This document shows, piece after piece, positions 8,551-15,906 of a stretch of 64,000 bases of DNA (its first letter is position 1; each line of letters opens with the position of its first letter). The position numbers and the translations under genes are program-made. The notes under the pieces are model-generated. The model was not told the origin of the DNA. It worked only from the letters and a program-made list of their open reading frames with translations, and ran no database searches. The stretch comes from Pedobacter sp. L105. GTDB lineage: Bacteria > Bacteroidota > Bacteroidia > Sphingobacteriales > Sphingobacteriaceae. The DNA lies in NCBI RefSeq assembly GCF_009765875.1, contig NZ_LMUP01000004.1, forward strand, positions 1,155,080-1,219,079. The letters are read 5' to 3'.

Positions 8551-9270
8551 ATGAAGAAATTATTGATCACCGTACTGATCCCCCTTTGCGGTTATGCAGC
8601 AGTTGCACAAACAAAACACAAACCAGCAGTAAAAAAAAGTACTAAAGCTACCTCTTCAACCTTAAAACCAACAAATCTGCTGGACTCGGCGAGTTACGCT
8701 TTCGGTTTATCAATGGCTTCAAGTTTAAAAGGCAGCGGTTTAAAAACATTAAATTATGAATTGATGGTGAAGGGATTAAAAGATGCTTTCGCCGGTAATC
8801 CTCCTTTAATGAGCCAGGAAGCTTCACAGAAAGCAATAGAAAGCCTGTTCAAAACAGTAAGTCAGTCTAAATTCTCCGCCAACATTGCAGAAGGAAAAAA
8901 CTTTTTAGAGAATAACAAAAAGAACCCGGGTGTAAAAACCACAGCAAGCGGCTTACAATATCTGGTAATCACACCGGGCAGCGGCCCTAAACCAGCAGTT
9001 ACAGATACAGTACTGGTAAATTATAAAGGTATGCTGTTAAGCGGAAAACAATTTGACAGCTCTTACGACAGGAACGAGCCACTTTCTTTATCCCTGGATA
9101 GGGTAATACCAGGCTGGACGGAAGGTATGCAGCTAATGTCTCCAGGTGCAAAATACAAGTTTTTCATTCCTTACAACTTAGCTTATGGCGAACGTGGTGC
9201 GGGACAGGATATTCCTCCTTACAGTACCCTTGTTTTTGAAATTGAATTGCTTAAAGTGAACGGAAAATAA
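8551..9270 (+). CDS. FKBP-type peptidyl-prolyl cis-trans isomerase, secreted
   Basis: 239 residues from the ATG at 8551. An upstream in-frame start at 8488 is rejected because it would lie inside the ndk terminator. A Sec signal peptide ends in AVAQ near residue 20. Residues 45-125 match the FKBP N-terminal dimerisation domain (LLDSASYAFGLSMASSL). The FKBP catalytic domain occupies about 145-238, with VLVNYKG, FDSSYDR, VIPGWTEGMQLMSPGAK and IPYNLAYGERG. Mip/FkpA-like periplasmic folding factor. Unlike the lipoprotein FKBP at 5682 it has no lipobox. Confidence 0.88.
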   Translation: MKKLLITVLIPLCGYAAVAQTKHKPAVKKSTKATSSTLKPTNLLDSASYAFGLSMASSLKGSGLKTLNYELMVKGLKDAFAGNPPLMSQEASQKAIESLFKTVSQSKFSANIAEGKNFLENNKKNPGVKTTASGLQYLVITPGSGPKPAVTDTVLVNYKGMLLSGKQFDSSYDRNEPLSLSLDRVIPGWTEGMQLMSPGAKYKFFIPYNLAYGERGAGQDIPPYSTLVFEIELLKVNGK

Positions 9271-9340
9271 AATTGGGACTACCGGGGCAAACCATTCTAC
9301 CAATCTGTTGTTGTGTTCAAATAAAATAAATCAAACTATC

Positions 9341-9526
9341 ATGAACACTATCAAAAAAAATTTCCCATTAGCTATTATTGCACTCTTAGCGACAACTTTA
9401 TCCAGTTGTTCAATGATCGAGGGCATTTTCAAGGCCGGCGTTTGGTCTGGAATAATTGTGGTAGTTGTTGTACTTGCACTAATTATCTGGGTAATCAGCA
9501 AAATTTTTGGCGGCGGAAAAAGCTAA
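9341..9526 (+). CDS. Small lipoprotein with one transmembrane segment
   Basis: 61 residues from the ATG at 9341, which places a lipoprotein signal at the N-terminus; the longer frame from 9308 adds an unlikely extension. The signal ends in lipobox LSSC (Cys20 region), followed by SMIEGIFKAGVWSG, a strongly hydrophobic helix of about 20 residues rich in Val/Ile, and a basic GGGKS tail. I recognise it as a small protein recurrent in Bacteroidota but know no verified function. The Gly-rich start of the helix suggests an oligomerising membrane peptide. Confidence 0.65.
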   Translation: MNTIKKNFPLAIIALLATTLSSCSMIEGIFKAGVWSGIIVVVVVLALIIWVISKIFGGGKS

Positions 9527-9528
9527 CC

Positions 9529-9819
9529 TTAAAGGAATACAATTTCTGTAATAACTTCGGAACCGGCACGTTCATTCAATTTCTGGATGATGCCGGTTCT
9601 TACCATTAAGAGCTCATTTTTAATCACTGAAGATTCTATCCTTACAAAGAGTTTCTTATGCGCAATATAGATCTGCGTGGTCCTGTTTCCAATAGCGGTG
9701 CCCATAATTTCAGGCCACATCGCTACCACACCAGTTTCATCAAACTTTCCTTTTAAACGGTAAACGGACAGCATCTTGGTGATGGCATCCTTCATGGTCA
9801 TATCATTAGGTTTACGCAT
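9529..9819 (-). CDS. DUF721 (DciA-like) protein
   Basis: 96 residues, the short form of the DUF721 family. Recognisable segments are the N-terminal helix around AITKMLSVYRLKGKFDE, then VVAMWPEIMGTAIGNRTTQIYI and the conserved LFVRIESSVIKNELLMVR. DUF721 domains occur in DciA, the ancestral loader of the replicative helicase DnaB. Its start overlaps the recF stop by 8 bp, so translation is probably coupled to recF. Overlap with a replication/repair gene agrees with a DNA-associated role. Confidence 0.75.
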   Translation of the reverse strand: MRKPNDMTMKDAITKMLSVYRLKGKFDETGVVAMWPEIMGTAIGNRTTQIYIAHKKLFVRIESSVIKNELLMVRTGIIQKLNERAGSEVITEIVFL

Positions 9820-10915
9820 GTTGTATGGTTCCGTTAGTCACCTCAAACAAAGTTACCGGAACTTTGATCTGATTAAAAATATTTACTACTCTTTCTTTTC
9901 CTGTATCGGTAATAAAGATCTGGCCAAAATCATGGTGTGAAACCATTTCCATCAGTTTAAACATCCTGTGGTTATCCAGTTTATCAAAAATATCATCCAG
10001 GAGTAACAGTGGTTTAAAACCTTTATATTTTTCAACGTAAGCATACTGTGCCAATTTCAATGCAATTAGAAAAGATTTCTGCTGTCCCTGCGAACCAAAC
10101 TTCTTCAATGGCATATCACTGATATTAAAGATCAGGTCATCCTTATGGATACCCATCGTGGTTCTTTCGAGAATTTTATCTTTTTCTACAGACTGCAGCA
10201 ATAACTTATCAAATGCAGTATCATTGAGCTGCGACTGATAAGTGAGGCTTACCTGTTCGGCATCTTCTGTAAGATACTGATAATATTTATTAAACAGCTG
10301 GATATAATCCAGCATAAACTGTTTGCGTTTCTCAAAGATCTTCTCCCCGGAACTCACCAGTTGTTCATCAAATATTTCCAGCAATGCAGGATCATAACGC
10401 CGTGTAAGGGCAATCTGTTTCAGCAGCGCATTCCTGTTGAGCAGATGTCTGTTATACAGCATCAGTTCATCCAGGTACTGGGCATCCGTTTGTGAAATCA
10501 CATTGTCCATAAACCTGCGCCGCTCCTCACTTCCATCCATAATAATGGTCACATCATAGGGAGAGATCATTACCAATGGGAAAAGGCCAATGTGATGGGC
10601 AAGCTTATCGTAATCCTTTTTATTTCTTTTAAATTGTTTTTTCTGATTTTTCCTTACCCCGCAGGTAATCTTTTCATTTTTCTCCTGCCGGTCAAAATCT
10701 CCCTGTATCAGGAAAAGTTCTTCTTCAGTTTTGATCTGCTGACTATCAATCGGATTGAAATAACTCTTGCAGAGGCACAGGTAATGGATCGCATCCAGCA
10801 GGTTGGTTTTCCCGGCACCATTATTCCCTACAAATGCATTTACGGTTTTAGAAAAGCGCAAATCAGCATCAGAATAATTTTTGAAGTTGAGCAGAGTAAT
10901 ATTTTTTAACCACAT
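9812..10915 (-). CDS. recF: DNA replication and repair protein RecF
   Basis: SMC-like ATPase that loads RecA at gaps together with RecO and RecR. 367 residues from the ATG at 10915. The longer frame begins at a TTG that overlaps a TAACTTTG promoter element, so it is rejected, and MWLKNI is the usual RecF N-terminus. Walker A GNNGAGKT lies near residue 30, the ABC signature region FGSQGQQKSFLIALKLA near 275, and Walker B PLLLLDDIFDKLD near 305. It is followed by the DUF721 gene with an overlap. RecO is encoded at the far end of this window. Confidence 0.95.
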   Translation of the reverse strand: MWLKNITLLNFKNYSDADLRFSKTVNAFVGNNGAGKTNLLDAIHYLCLCKSYFNPIDSQQIKTEEELFLIQGDFDRQEKNEKITCGVRKNQKKQFKRNKKDYDKLAHHIGLFPLVMISPYDVTIIMDGSEERRRFMDNVISQTDAQYLDELMLYNRHLLNRNALLKQIALTRRYDPALLEIFDEQLVSSGEKIFEKRKQFMLDYIQLFNKYYQYLTEDAEQVSLTYQSQLNDTAFDKLLLQSVEKDKILERTTMGIHKDDLIFNISDMPLKKFGSQGQQKSFLIALKLAQYAYVEKYKGFKPLLLLDDIFDKLDNHRMFKLMEMVSHHDFGQIFITDTGKERVVNIFNQIKVPVTLFEVTNGTIQHA

Positions 10916-10927
10916 AGTATTATCTGT

Positions 10928-10935
10928 CAAAGTTA
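10928..10935 (-). promoter_or_regulatory. -7 element (TAACTTTG) of recF
   Basis: TAnnTTTG match on the minus strand, 12 nt upstream of the ATG at 10915. It decides the start codon, since the alternative TTG start at 10930 would overlap the promoter. Confidence 0.55.
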
Positions 10936-11062
10936 CCGTTTAGCTTTGTTAAAATAACGCGATCGGCAGATTTGTTTATGGCTCCGGGCTATCCCTATCA
11001 CATTCAGGTGGTTCGAAATTGACCGGCTGAATAAAACTTTAGTTAAATACTGAAAAAAGAGG

Positions 11063-11092
11063 TTGATACTTTGACCGAAAAATGTATTTTTG
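11063..11092 (+). promoter_or_regulatory. Promoter TTG-N19-TATTTTTG of the TPR gene
   Basis: -33 TTG at 11063-11065 and -7 TATTTTTG at 11085-11092 with the standard 19-bp spacer. The start codon follows 23 nt later. Confidence 0.7.
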
Positions 11093-11115
11093 CAATCCTT
11101 AATTTTTATTAAATA

Positions 11116-11787
11116 ATGTCTACAACAGAAAAAGAAGTAAATCATAATGTTAGAAAGGGTTCCTTTTTAGAAGAAAACTCTAAAAGCCTTTTATTCATTG
11201 CCGGTGCAGTAGTCGTTTTAGTACTTATCTATTTTTGGTACCAGAATGTATATTTAAAAGGCAGAGCTGAAGAAGCTTCCTCAAAAATGTACAAAGCAGA
11301 ACAATACGTTGGTGTAGACTCGCTGTCAAATAAAGCTATTAATGGCGATTCAGGTTACCCTGGGTTTGAAAAAATTGCCGATGAGTACAACAATACAAAA
11401 TCAGCTAACCTGGCTAACCTGTACCTTGGAGGTATTTACCTGCGTAAAGGCGAATACAAAAAAGCAATTGAAGTATTGGGTAAATATTCTGAAACCGGAA
11501 GCCCTGTTGCAGATCCTTTAGCCTTAGGTATGTTAGGCGATGCTTACAGTGAATTGAAAGATTACAGCCAGGCGATCACTTACTACAAAAAAGCAGCTGA
11601 TAAATCCAGCAATAAGTTTACTTCTCCAATGTTCCTGAAAAAACTGGGACTGGTTTACGAGACACAAAAAGACTATAAATCAGCTGAAGATGCTTATACT
11701 AAAATCAAAACGGAATTCCCTTCAAGTCAGGAAGCTGCGATGATAGATGAGTATATCGCACGCGCAACGGCATTACAGGGAAAATAG
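11116..11787 (+). CDS. Membrane-anchored tetratricopeptide repeat protein
   Basis: 223 residues. A hydrophilic N-terminus of about 25 residues is followed by one transmembrane helix (about 24-43, LLFIAGAVVVLVLIYFWYQ) and then by TPR repeats from about 90 to 215: ANLYLGGIYLRKGEYKKAIEVL, LGMLGDAYSELKDYSQAITYYKKAA and LGLVYETQKDYKSAEDAYTKI. The layout matches YfgM-type proteins that contact the Sec translocon or periplasmic chaperones. The role here is inferred from architecture only. Own promoter upstream and terminator downstream. Confidence 0.75.
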   Translation: MSTTEKEVNHNVRKGSFLEENSKSLLFIAGAVVVLVLIYFWYQNVYLKGRAEEASSKMYKAEQYVGVDSLSNKAINGDSGYPGFEKIADEYNNTKSANLANLYLGGIYLRKGEYKKAIEVLGKYSETGSPVADPLALGMLGDAYSELKDYSQAITYYKKAADKSSNKFTSPMFLKKLGLVYETQKDYKSAEDAYTKIKTEFPSSQEAAMIDEYIARATALQGK

Positions 11788-11810
11788 ATAGCCCAATATA
11801 TATTTTGACA

Positions 11811-11840
11811 AAGACCTGCATTTTATGCGGGTCTTTTTTT
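11811..11840 (+). terminator. Rho-independent terminator after the TPR gene
   Basis: Stem AAGACCTGCA / TGCGGGTCTT (one G-T pair) with a 5-base loop and seven T. Confidence 0.88.
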
Positions 11841-11852
11841 ATTCCTATTACT

Positions 11853-11860
11853 TATCTTTG
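11853..11860 (+). promoter_or_regulatory. -7 element (TATCTTTG) of ribH, four bases from the ATG
   Basis: TAnnTTTG match whose G is separated from the ATG at 11865 by AGCC only. It lies just downstream of the terminator of the previous gene. Confidence 0.6.
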
Positions 11861-11864
11861 AGCC

Positions 11865-12356
11865 ATGGCAACACAATTAAAGAATCTTTCTGATTTTTCA
11901 CATACTACAGTTCCTGATGGGAGCGCTTATAAAATTGCTATCGCCGTTGCAGAATGGAACGCCGACGTAACAGGCAGCCTGTATAAAGGGGCATTGGAAA
12001 CCTTATTAAAACATGGCGTGATCGCAGAGAACATTCTTTCTGTTGCTGTACCGGGAAGTTTTGAATTAACAGGCGCAGCAGAAATTCTTTTAAAGAAACA
12101 TGCCGAACTCGATGCCGTAATCTGCTTAGGATGCGTGATCCAGGGAGATACCAAACATTTTGATTTCATCTGTGATGCAGTAGCAAACGGAGTAACCCAG
12201 GTTGGCATTAAATACAGTAAACCGGTTATTTTTGGCGTATTAACCACCAATGATTTACAGCAGGCGCTGGACAGATCGGGCGGGATACATGGAAATAAAG
12301 GAGATGAAGCAGCGATAACAGCTATAAAAATGGCTCATTTATTGGCAACCGTATAA
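11865..12356 (+). CDS. ribH: 6,7-dimethyl-8-ribityllumazine synthase
   Basis: Penultimate step of riboflavin synthesis: joins 5-amino-6-ribitylaminouracil with 3,4-dihydroxybutanone 4-phosphate. 163 residues. Family motifs are VAEWNADVTGSLYKGALE near 28-45, VPGSFELTGAAE near 63-74, CLGCVIQGDTKHFDFIC (catalytic His) near 86-102 and FGVLTTND near 124-131. It assembles into icosahedral or pentameric particles in other bacteria. No other rib genes are adjacent, and no FMN riboswitch is visible because the start codon follows the promoter immediately. Confidence 0.96.
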   Translation: MATQLKNLSDFSHTTVPDGSAYKIAIAVAEWNADVTGSLYKGALETLLKHGVIAENILSVAVPGSFELTGAAEILLKKHAELDAVICLGCVIQGDTKHFDFICDAVANGVTQVGIKYSKPVIFGVLTTNDLQQALDRSGGIHGNKGDEAAITAIKMAHLLATV

Positions 12357-12490
12357 TCTCTGGTTTGTTTTTTTTCTTAAATAACGTAGATTAGCAAAAA
12401 GAAATCTATTTTAATGAAATCATGATCAGCTTTTAACGTAAGTAGTTAATCAGTATAGTGGTTTAAAGATCAAAAACAAATAATAAGCAG

Positions 12491-12610
12491 ATGAAAAAAG
12501 TAGCATTAATATTGCTTGGTGTATTTTTTGCAATGACAGTTTTAGAGAGCTGCGGATCCCGCATCTGCCCTGCATACAGTTCGTATCCAAAAGGCAGCCG
12601 GAGGAAGTAA
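12491..12610 (+). CDS. Tiny putative lipoprotein upstream of ytxJ
   Basis: 39 residues. It begins MKKVALILLGVFFAM and has a lipobox-like LESC at about residues 18-21, so the mature peptide would be only about 19 residues: CGSRICPAYSSYPKGSRRK. Two further features are a second Cys and a basic C-terminus. Spacing of 24 bp to ytxJ suggests one transcript. It is too short for routine ORF calling. I do not recognise a characterised family; the start, stop and signal peptide are what support it. Confidence 0.6.
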   Translation: MKKVALILLGVFFAMTVLESCGSRICPAYSSYPKGSRRK

Positions 12611-12634
12611 GCGATCTTAAAAAAAATTAAGACA

Positions 12635-12970
12635 ATGATAAAGTGGACGAACATTACTGATCTCAATCAGATCAGCGATATCAAATCAACAGCGGGTTAT
12701 AGTTTAATATTTAAACACAGCACCCGCTGCTCAGTAAGTATGATGGCGAAAAAACGCTTTGAACTGGACTGGGAAGTCATCCCCGAGGGTACAAACCTTT
12801 TTTTCCTTGACCTGATCAGCCACCGTGCAATATCTGCACAGATAGCCGAAACGTTTCAGGTTCATCATGAATCCCCACAGATCCTCCTGATTAAAGACGG
12901 AAGCTGCGTGCTGGATGCCTCACATAGTGACATTTCAGCTGATGAAGTGGCGGAAGTGATTAATAATTAA
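12635..12970 (+). CDS. ytxJ: YtxJ-family monothiol bacilliredoxin
   Basis: 111 residues with a thioredoxin-like fold. The active site is the single-cysteine motif STRCSVS near residues 29-35, followed by the LIKDGSCVLDASH strand at 89-101. YtxJ (BrxC) proteins remove bacillithiol from S-bacillithiolated proteins. Bacillithiol synthesis (bshA) and the likely recycling enzyme (ypdA) are in the same window. The 3' end overlaps the convergent osmC-like gene by 11 bp. Confidence 0.85.
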   Translation: MIKWTNITDLNQISDIKSTAGYSLIFKHSTRCSVSMMAKKRFELDWEVIPEGTNLFFLDLISHRAISAQIAETFQVHHESPQILLIKDGSCVLDASHSDISADEVAEVINN

Positions 12971-13364
12971 AAGAAACGGTTTTCTTAAGATCAGGATGAA
13001 GGCTGTAAATTACCGGACAGGTATTTGCGGCTTTCTCTATCATCTTTTTATCCTTGTCCGAATAATTATTGGATGGAAAATGCAGGACTGCGATAATTTC
13101 TTCTACCTTTCTTGGATTTGCGGCCATAATTTTTGTGATTTCACAAGTTGCCCCCGTAATATCAAATCCGTGCTCATCACCGGCAATACCGATGGTGGTA
13201 AGCATACAATTTCCTAAAGAAGTAGCCAGCAGATCTGTTGGAGAAAAAGCTTCGCCCTTGCCTTTATTATCTACAGGTGCATCAGTAATGATTTCATCAC
13301 CAGACCTTTCATGTACAGAGCTGGTCCTCAGCCCACCGTTATAAGTTATTTTTGAAGTTGCCAT
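12960..13364 (-). CDS. OsmC family peroxiredoxin-like protein
   Basis: 134 residues. Both conserved cysteines are present, in SLGNCMLTTIG near residue 53 and NTCPVIYSL near 117. These form the reactive pair that reduces organic hydroperoxides in OsmC/Ohr enzymes. The SPTDLLATSLGNC segment is typical of the YhfA/OsmC branch. It converges on ytxJ with overlapping 3' ends, so transcripts of the two thiol-related genes are antisense at their tails. Physiological thiol partner unknown; bacillithiol systems are a reasonable guess. Confidence 0.85.
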   Translation of the reverse strand: MATSKITYNGGLRTSSVHERSGDEIITDAPVDNKGKGEAFSPTDLLATSLGNCMLTTIGIAGDEHGFDITGATCEITKIMAANPRKVEEIIAVLHFPSNNYSDKDKKMIEKAANTCPVIYSLHPDLKKTVSFNY

Positions 13365-13527
13365 TTTATAAATATTTAAGCTAAGATTGGTATTAATTTT
13401 TTATCCTGCAAGCTTCCTGCAATCCGCTGCACAGCAGATCCTGCTGTTTTTAGGCCATATTAATTTCTCACTCTACAGAAAGGTGTTTCGTTTTAATGGT
13501 AACATTACACCTTACATACATTTCATG

Positions 13528-13560
13528 TTTGCAACAATTGAAACCTATTGCTTAACTTTG
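13528..13560 (+). promoter_or_regulatory. Promoter TTTG-N21-TAACTTTG of lipA, four bases from the ATG
   Basis: -33 TTTG at 13528-13531 and -7 TAACTTTG at 13553-13560. The ATG follows after TTCC at 13565, implying a leaderless mRNA. The 163 bp between this and osmC show only a short CAGCAG/CTGCTG hairpin. Confidence 0.65.
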
Positions 13561-13564
13561 TTCC

Positions 13565-14443
13565 ATGATCGAACTTCCGGTTGTTTCAGCTAACACAGTA
13601 AACCGTAAACCAGACTGGCTTAGAGTTAAGCTTCCTGTAGGTAAAGAGTATGCACAAGTGCGCAGCCTGGTGGATACCCATAAATTGCATACTATTTGTG
13701 AAAGTGGTAATTGCCCTAATATGGGTGAATGCTGGGGATCTGGTACCGCAACCTTCATGATCCTGGGTAATATCTGCACCCGCTCCTGCTCATTTTGTGC
13801 GGTTGCTACCGGCAGGCCAAAAGCCGTAGATCTGGATGAACCTAACCGTATAGCTAATTCGGTAAAGTTGATGCAGGTAAAACATTGCGTGATCACTTCG
13901 GTAGACCGTGATGATTTGAAAGATGGTGGGTCGATCATCTGGGCAGAAACCTTACAGGCTATTCGCAGGGAAAGTCCGGGTACTACACTGGAAACACTCA
14001 TCCCTGATTTCAGGGGCATATGGGATAACCTTTACCGCGTACTGGAAGAAAGACCTGAAGTGATGTCACACAATATTGAAACTGTTCGCCGTTTAACTAA
14101 ACAGGTAAGGGTACAGGCAAAATATGACAGAAGTCTGGAAGCACTGAAAAGAATTTCAGAGTTCGGGCTGAGAACCAAAACCGGCATTATGCTCGGGTTA
14201 GGTGAAACTGAAGATGATGTACTCGAAGCAATGGACGATCTGGTAGCCAATGGCGTTCATATCCTTACTTTAGGCCAGTATTTACAGCCAACACGCAACC
14301 ACCATCCTGTAGTGGACTGGATCCATCCTGATCAATTTGCCAAATACAAAGAAATTGGATTGGCAAAAGGTTTAAGATATGTGGAAAGCGGCCCTTTAGT
14401 CCGTTCATCATACCATGCTGAAAAACATTTATTTGATTTCTAA
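13565..14443 (+). CDS. lipA: Lipoyl synthase
   Basis: Radical-SAM enzyme that inserts two sulfurs into octanoyl groups on lipoate-dependent proteins. 292 residues. The auxiliary [4Fe-4S] cluster cysteines are C45, C50 and C56 in [12 protein letters not shown]; the radical SAM triad is C71, C75 and C78 in CTRSCSFC. The C-terminal RSSYHAE motif, whose serine ligates the auxiliary cluster, is present near residue 280. Standard length. No lipB is adjacent. Confidence 0.97.
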   Translation: MIELPVVSANTVNRKPDWLRVKLPVGKEYAQVRSLVDTHKLHTICESGNCPNMGECWGSGTATFMILGNICTRSCSFCAVATGRPKAVDLDEPNRIANSVKLMQVKHCVITSVDRDDLKDGGSIIWAETLQAIRRESPGTTLETLIPDFRGIWDNLYRVLEERPEVMSHNIETVRRLTKQVRVQAKYDRSLEALKRISEFGLRTKTGIMLGLGETEDDVLEAMDDLVANGVHILTLGQYLQPTRNHHPVVDWIHPDQFAKYKEIGLAKGLRYVESGPLVRSSYHAEKHLFDF

Positions 14444-14470
14444 TCAATTTCAAGTGTAAACAAAAAAATG

Positions 14471-14500
14471 TTTGAACTTGTTACACAATATGTATATTAG
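14471..14500 (+). promoter_or_regulatory. Candidate promoter TTTG-N18-TATATTAG of the sigma factor gene
   Basis: TTTG at 14471-14474 and TATATTAG (one mismatch to TAnnTTTG) at 14493-14500. The TTG start codon of the sigma gene follows five bases later. Confidence 0.4.
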
Positions 14501-14505
14501 CAACA

Positions 14506-15057
14506 TTGGCAGCGACTAAAAAAATATCTTTATCAGAAGAAGACCTGGTGCGTGCACTGAAAGGTCAGGAGACTATTGCTATACAGGCATTATACGATAT
14601 GTATTCGGGTGCACTGTTGGGCGTAATTTCAAGAATCGTACAACACTCAGAAGTAGCTGAAGACCTGCTGCAGGAAACTTTCATTAAGATATGGAACTCT
14701 GCAGAGAACTACGATAGCAGTAAAGGCCGTTTATTCACCTGGATGATCAATGTTGCCCGTAATTTGGCTATTGATAAAATTCGCTCCAAAGATTTCCGAA
14801 ATTCCAGCAAAAACCAAGACATCGAAAATAACGTAGATTTCATTGACTCACAAAAAAGGCTAACCTTTAATGCTGATACATTGGGTTTAAGAGATTTAGT
14901 TACTGCCCTTAAACCAGAATTCAATGATGTGTTAAACATGGTATATTTCAAAGGATATACGCACGTTGAGGCTGCAGAAGAACTGAATTTACCCCTCGGT
15001 ACGGTGAAAACCAGAATAAGGATGGCTATTATGGAATTAAGAAAGCATTTTAATTAG
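14506..15057 (+). CDS. ECF-type sigma factor
   Basis: 183 residues from a TTG start, chosen because the next in-frame ATG is at residue 32, inside region 2. Region 2 (about 27-95) includes the helix EVAEDLLQETFIKIWNSAENY; region 4 (about 125-180) includes the helix-turn-helix YKGYTHVEAAEELNLPLGTVKTRIRMA-type segment. The next gene starts at the base after its stop codon and encodes an anti-sigma factor, so this is a regulated extracytoplasmic-response pair. The promoter target is not visible, though the gene may be autoregulated. Confidence 0.88.
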   Translation: MAATKKISLSEEDLVRALKGQETIAIQALYDMYSGALLGVISRIVQHSEVAEDLLQETFIKIWNSAENYDSSKGRLFTWMINVARNLAIDKIRSKDFRNSSKNQDIENNVDFIDSQKRLTFNADTLGLRDLVTALKPEFNDVLNMVYFKGYTHVEAAEELNLPLGTVKTRIRMAIMELRKHFN

Positions 15058-15906
15058 GTGGAAGAAGCAAAAGCATATATCGAAACAGGCATACTTGAAC
15101 TTTACGTTTTAGGGCAATTAAATGCCTTGGAACAACTAGAGGTAGAGGAAATGGCAGCTAAGTATCCGGAAATAAAAGAGGAAATTACTGCCATTGAGAT
15201 TGCTATGGAACATTACGCTCTTAGCCATGCCATTCAACCTACCTCAGGTTTAGAAAAACAAATTTTTGAAAGAATAACTCCTGCAACAACCAATACAACT
15301 GCTAAAGAAAAACCAGAGGCTAAAATAGTTCCTTTATATAACGATAACTCGGCATCAACTATCAGGTCGCTCAGATTTGCATTGGTAGCCTGTATCGCAC
15401 TGCTGGTCATTAGCACCGGAGCACTCTATTCTGCACACTCCAGCTTAACTTTAGCCAATCAGCAAATCGCATCTTTAAGTTTAGATAAACAGAAATTTGC
15501 TTCAACGGTCAGTTATATCACTGATGAAAATAAAGATCTTCAAAAAATTGCCGCTATTTCTTCCGATCCAACCTGGACTCCGGTTAAATTATCAGGCACT
15601 AAAATCTCACCAAAAGCTAATCTTGTGGTATACTGGCATAAAGCCGGACACCATGTTGTGCTGGACAATACTAAAATGGCACTGCCAGAAAATGATGCCG
15701 ATCATCAATATCAGCTTTGGGCAATGGTGAACGGGAAACCAGTAGACCTGGGTGTTTTCGATGCACAGTCGCAGCCTAAGAAATTATTAGTGACGATGAA
15801 AGAAATAGGAAATGCACAGGCATTTGCCGTAACGCTTGAAAAACGCGGCGGAAGTGTTAACCCAACTATGGAAAAAATGGTAGTTCTGGGTGGCGTGACT
15901 ATTTAA
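15058..15906 (+). CDS. Membrane anti-sigma factor (RskA-like C-terminal domain)
   Basis: 282 residues from a GTG placed directly after the sigma stop (TAG-GTG), so translation is coupled. Residues 1-75 form a cytoplasmic helical region resembling a zinc-less anti-sigma domain (LYVLGQLNALEQLEVEE). One transmembrane helix spans about 103-124. The periplasmic part (about 175-282) matches the RskA domain: YWHKAGHHVVLDNTKMALPENDADHQYQLWAM and VTLEKRGGS. It would sequester the sigma factor until an envelope signal releases it. The 3' end overlaps nnr by 8 bp on the other strand. Confidence 0.85.
   Translation: MEEAKAYIETGILELYVLGQLNALEQLEVEEMAAKYPEIKEEITAIEIAMEHYALSHAIQPTSGLEKQIFERITPATTNTTAKEKPEAKIVPLYNDNSASTIRSLRFALVACIALLVISTGALYSAHSSLTLANQQIASLSLDKQKFASTVSYITDENKDLQKIAAISSDPTWTPVKLSGTKISPKANLVVYWHKAGHHVVLDNTKMALPENDADHQYQLWAMVNGKPVDLGVFDAQSQPKKLLVTMKEIGNAQAFAVTLEKRGGSVNPTMEKMVVLGGVTI

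Noticed and set aside
11865..12356. FMN riboswitch before ribH.
   Set aside because: The ATG follows the promoter element by four bases, leaving no room for an RNA aptamer between them.
13365..13564. CAGCAG/CTGCTG hairpin upstream of osmC as another copy of the dispersed repeat.
   Set aside because: It has a T-run and a small hairpin but lacks the conserved AATGGTTATGAAGCTT and GTTTCAT ends, so membership is not supported.
13552..14019. Minus-strand frame of 155 codons opposite lipA.
   Set aside because: It lies fully inside lipA, whose motifs are intact, and encodes no recognisable domain.
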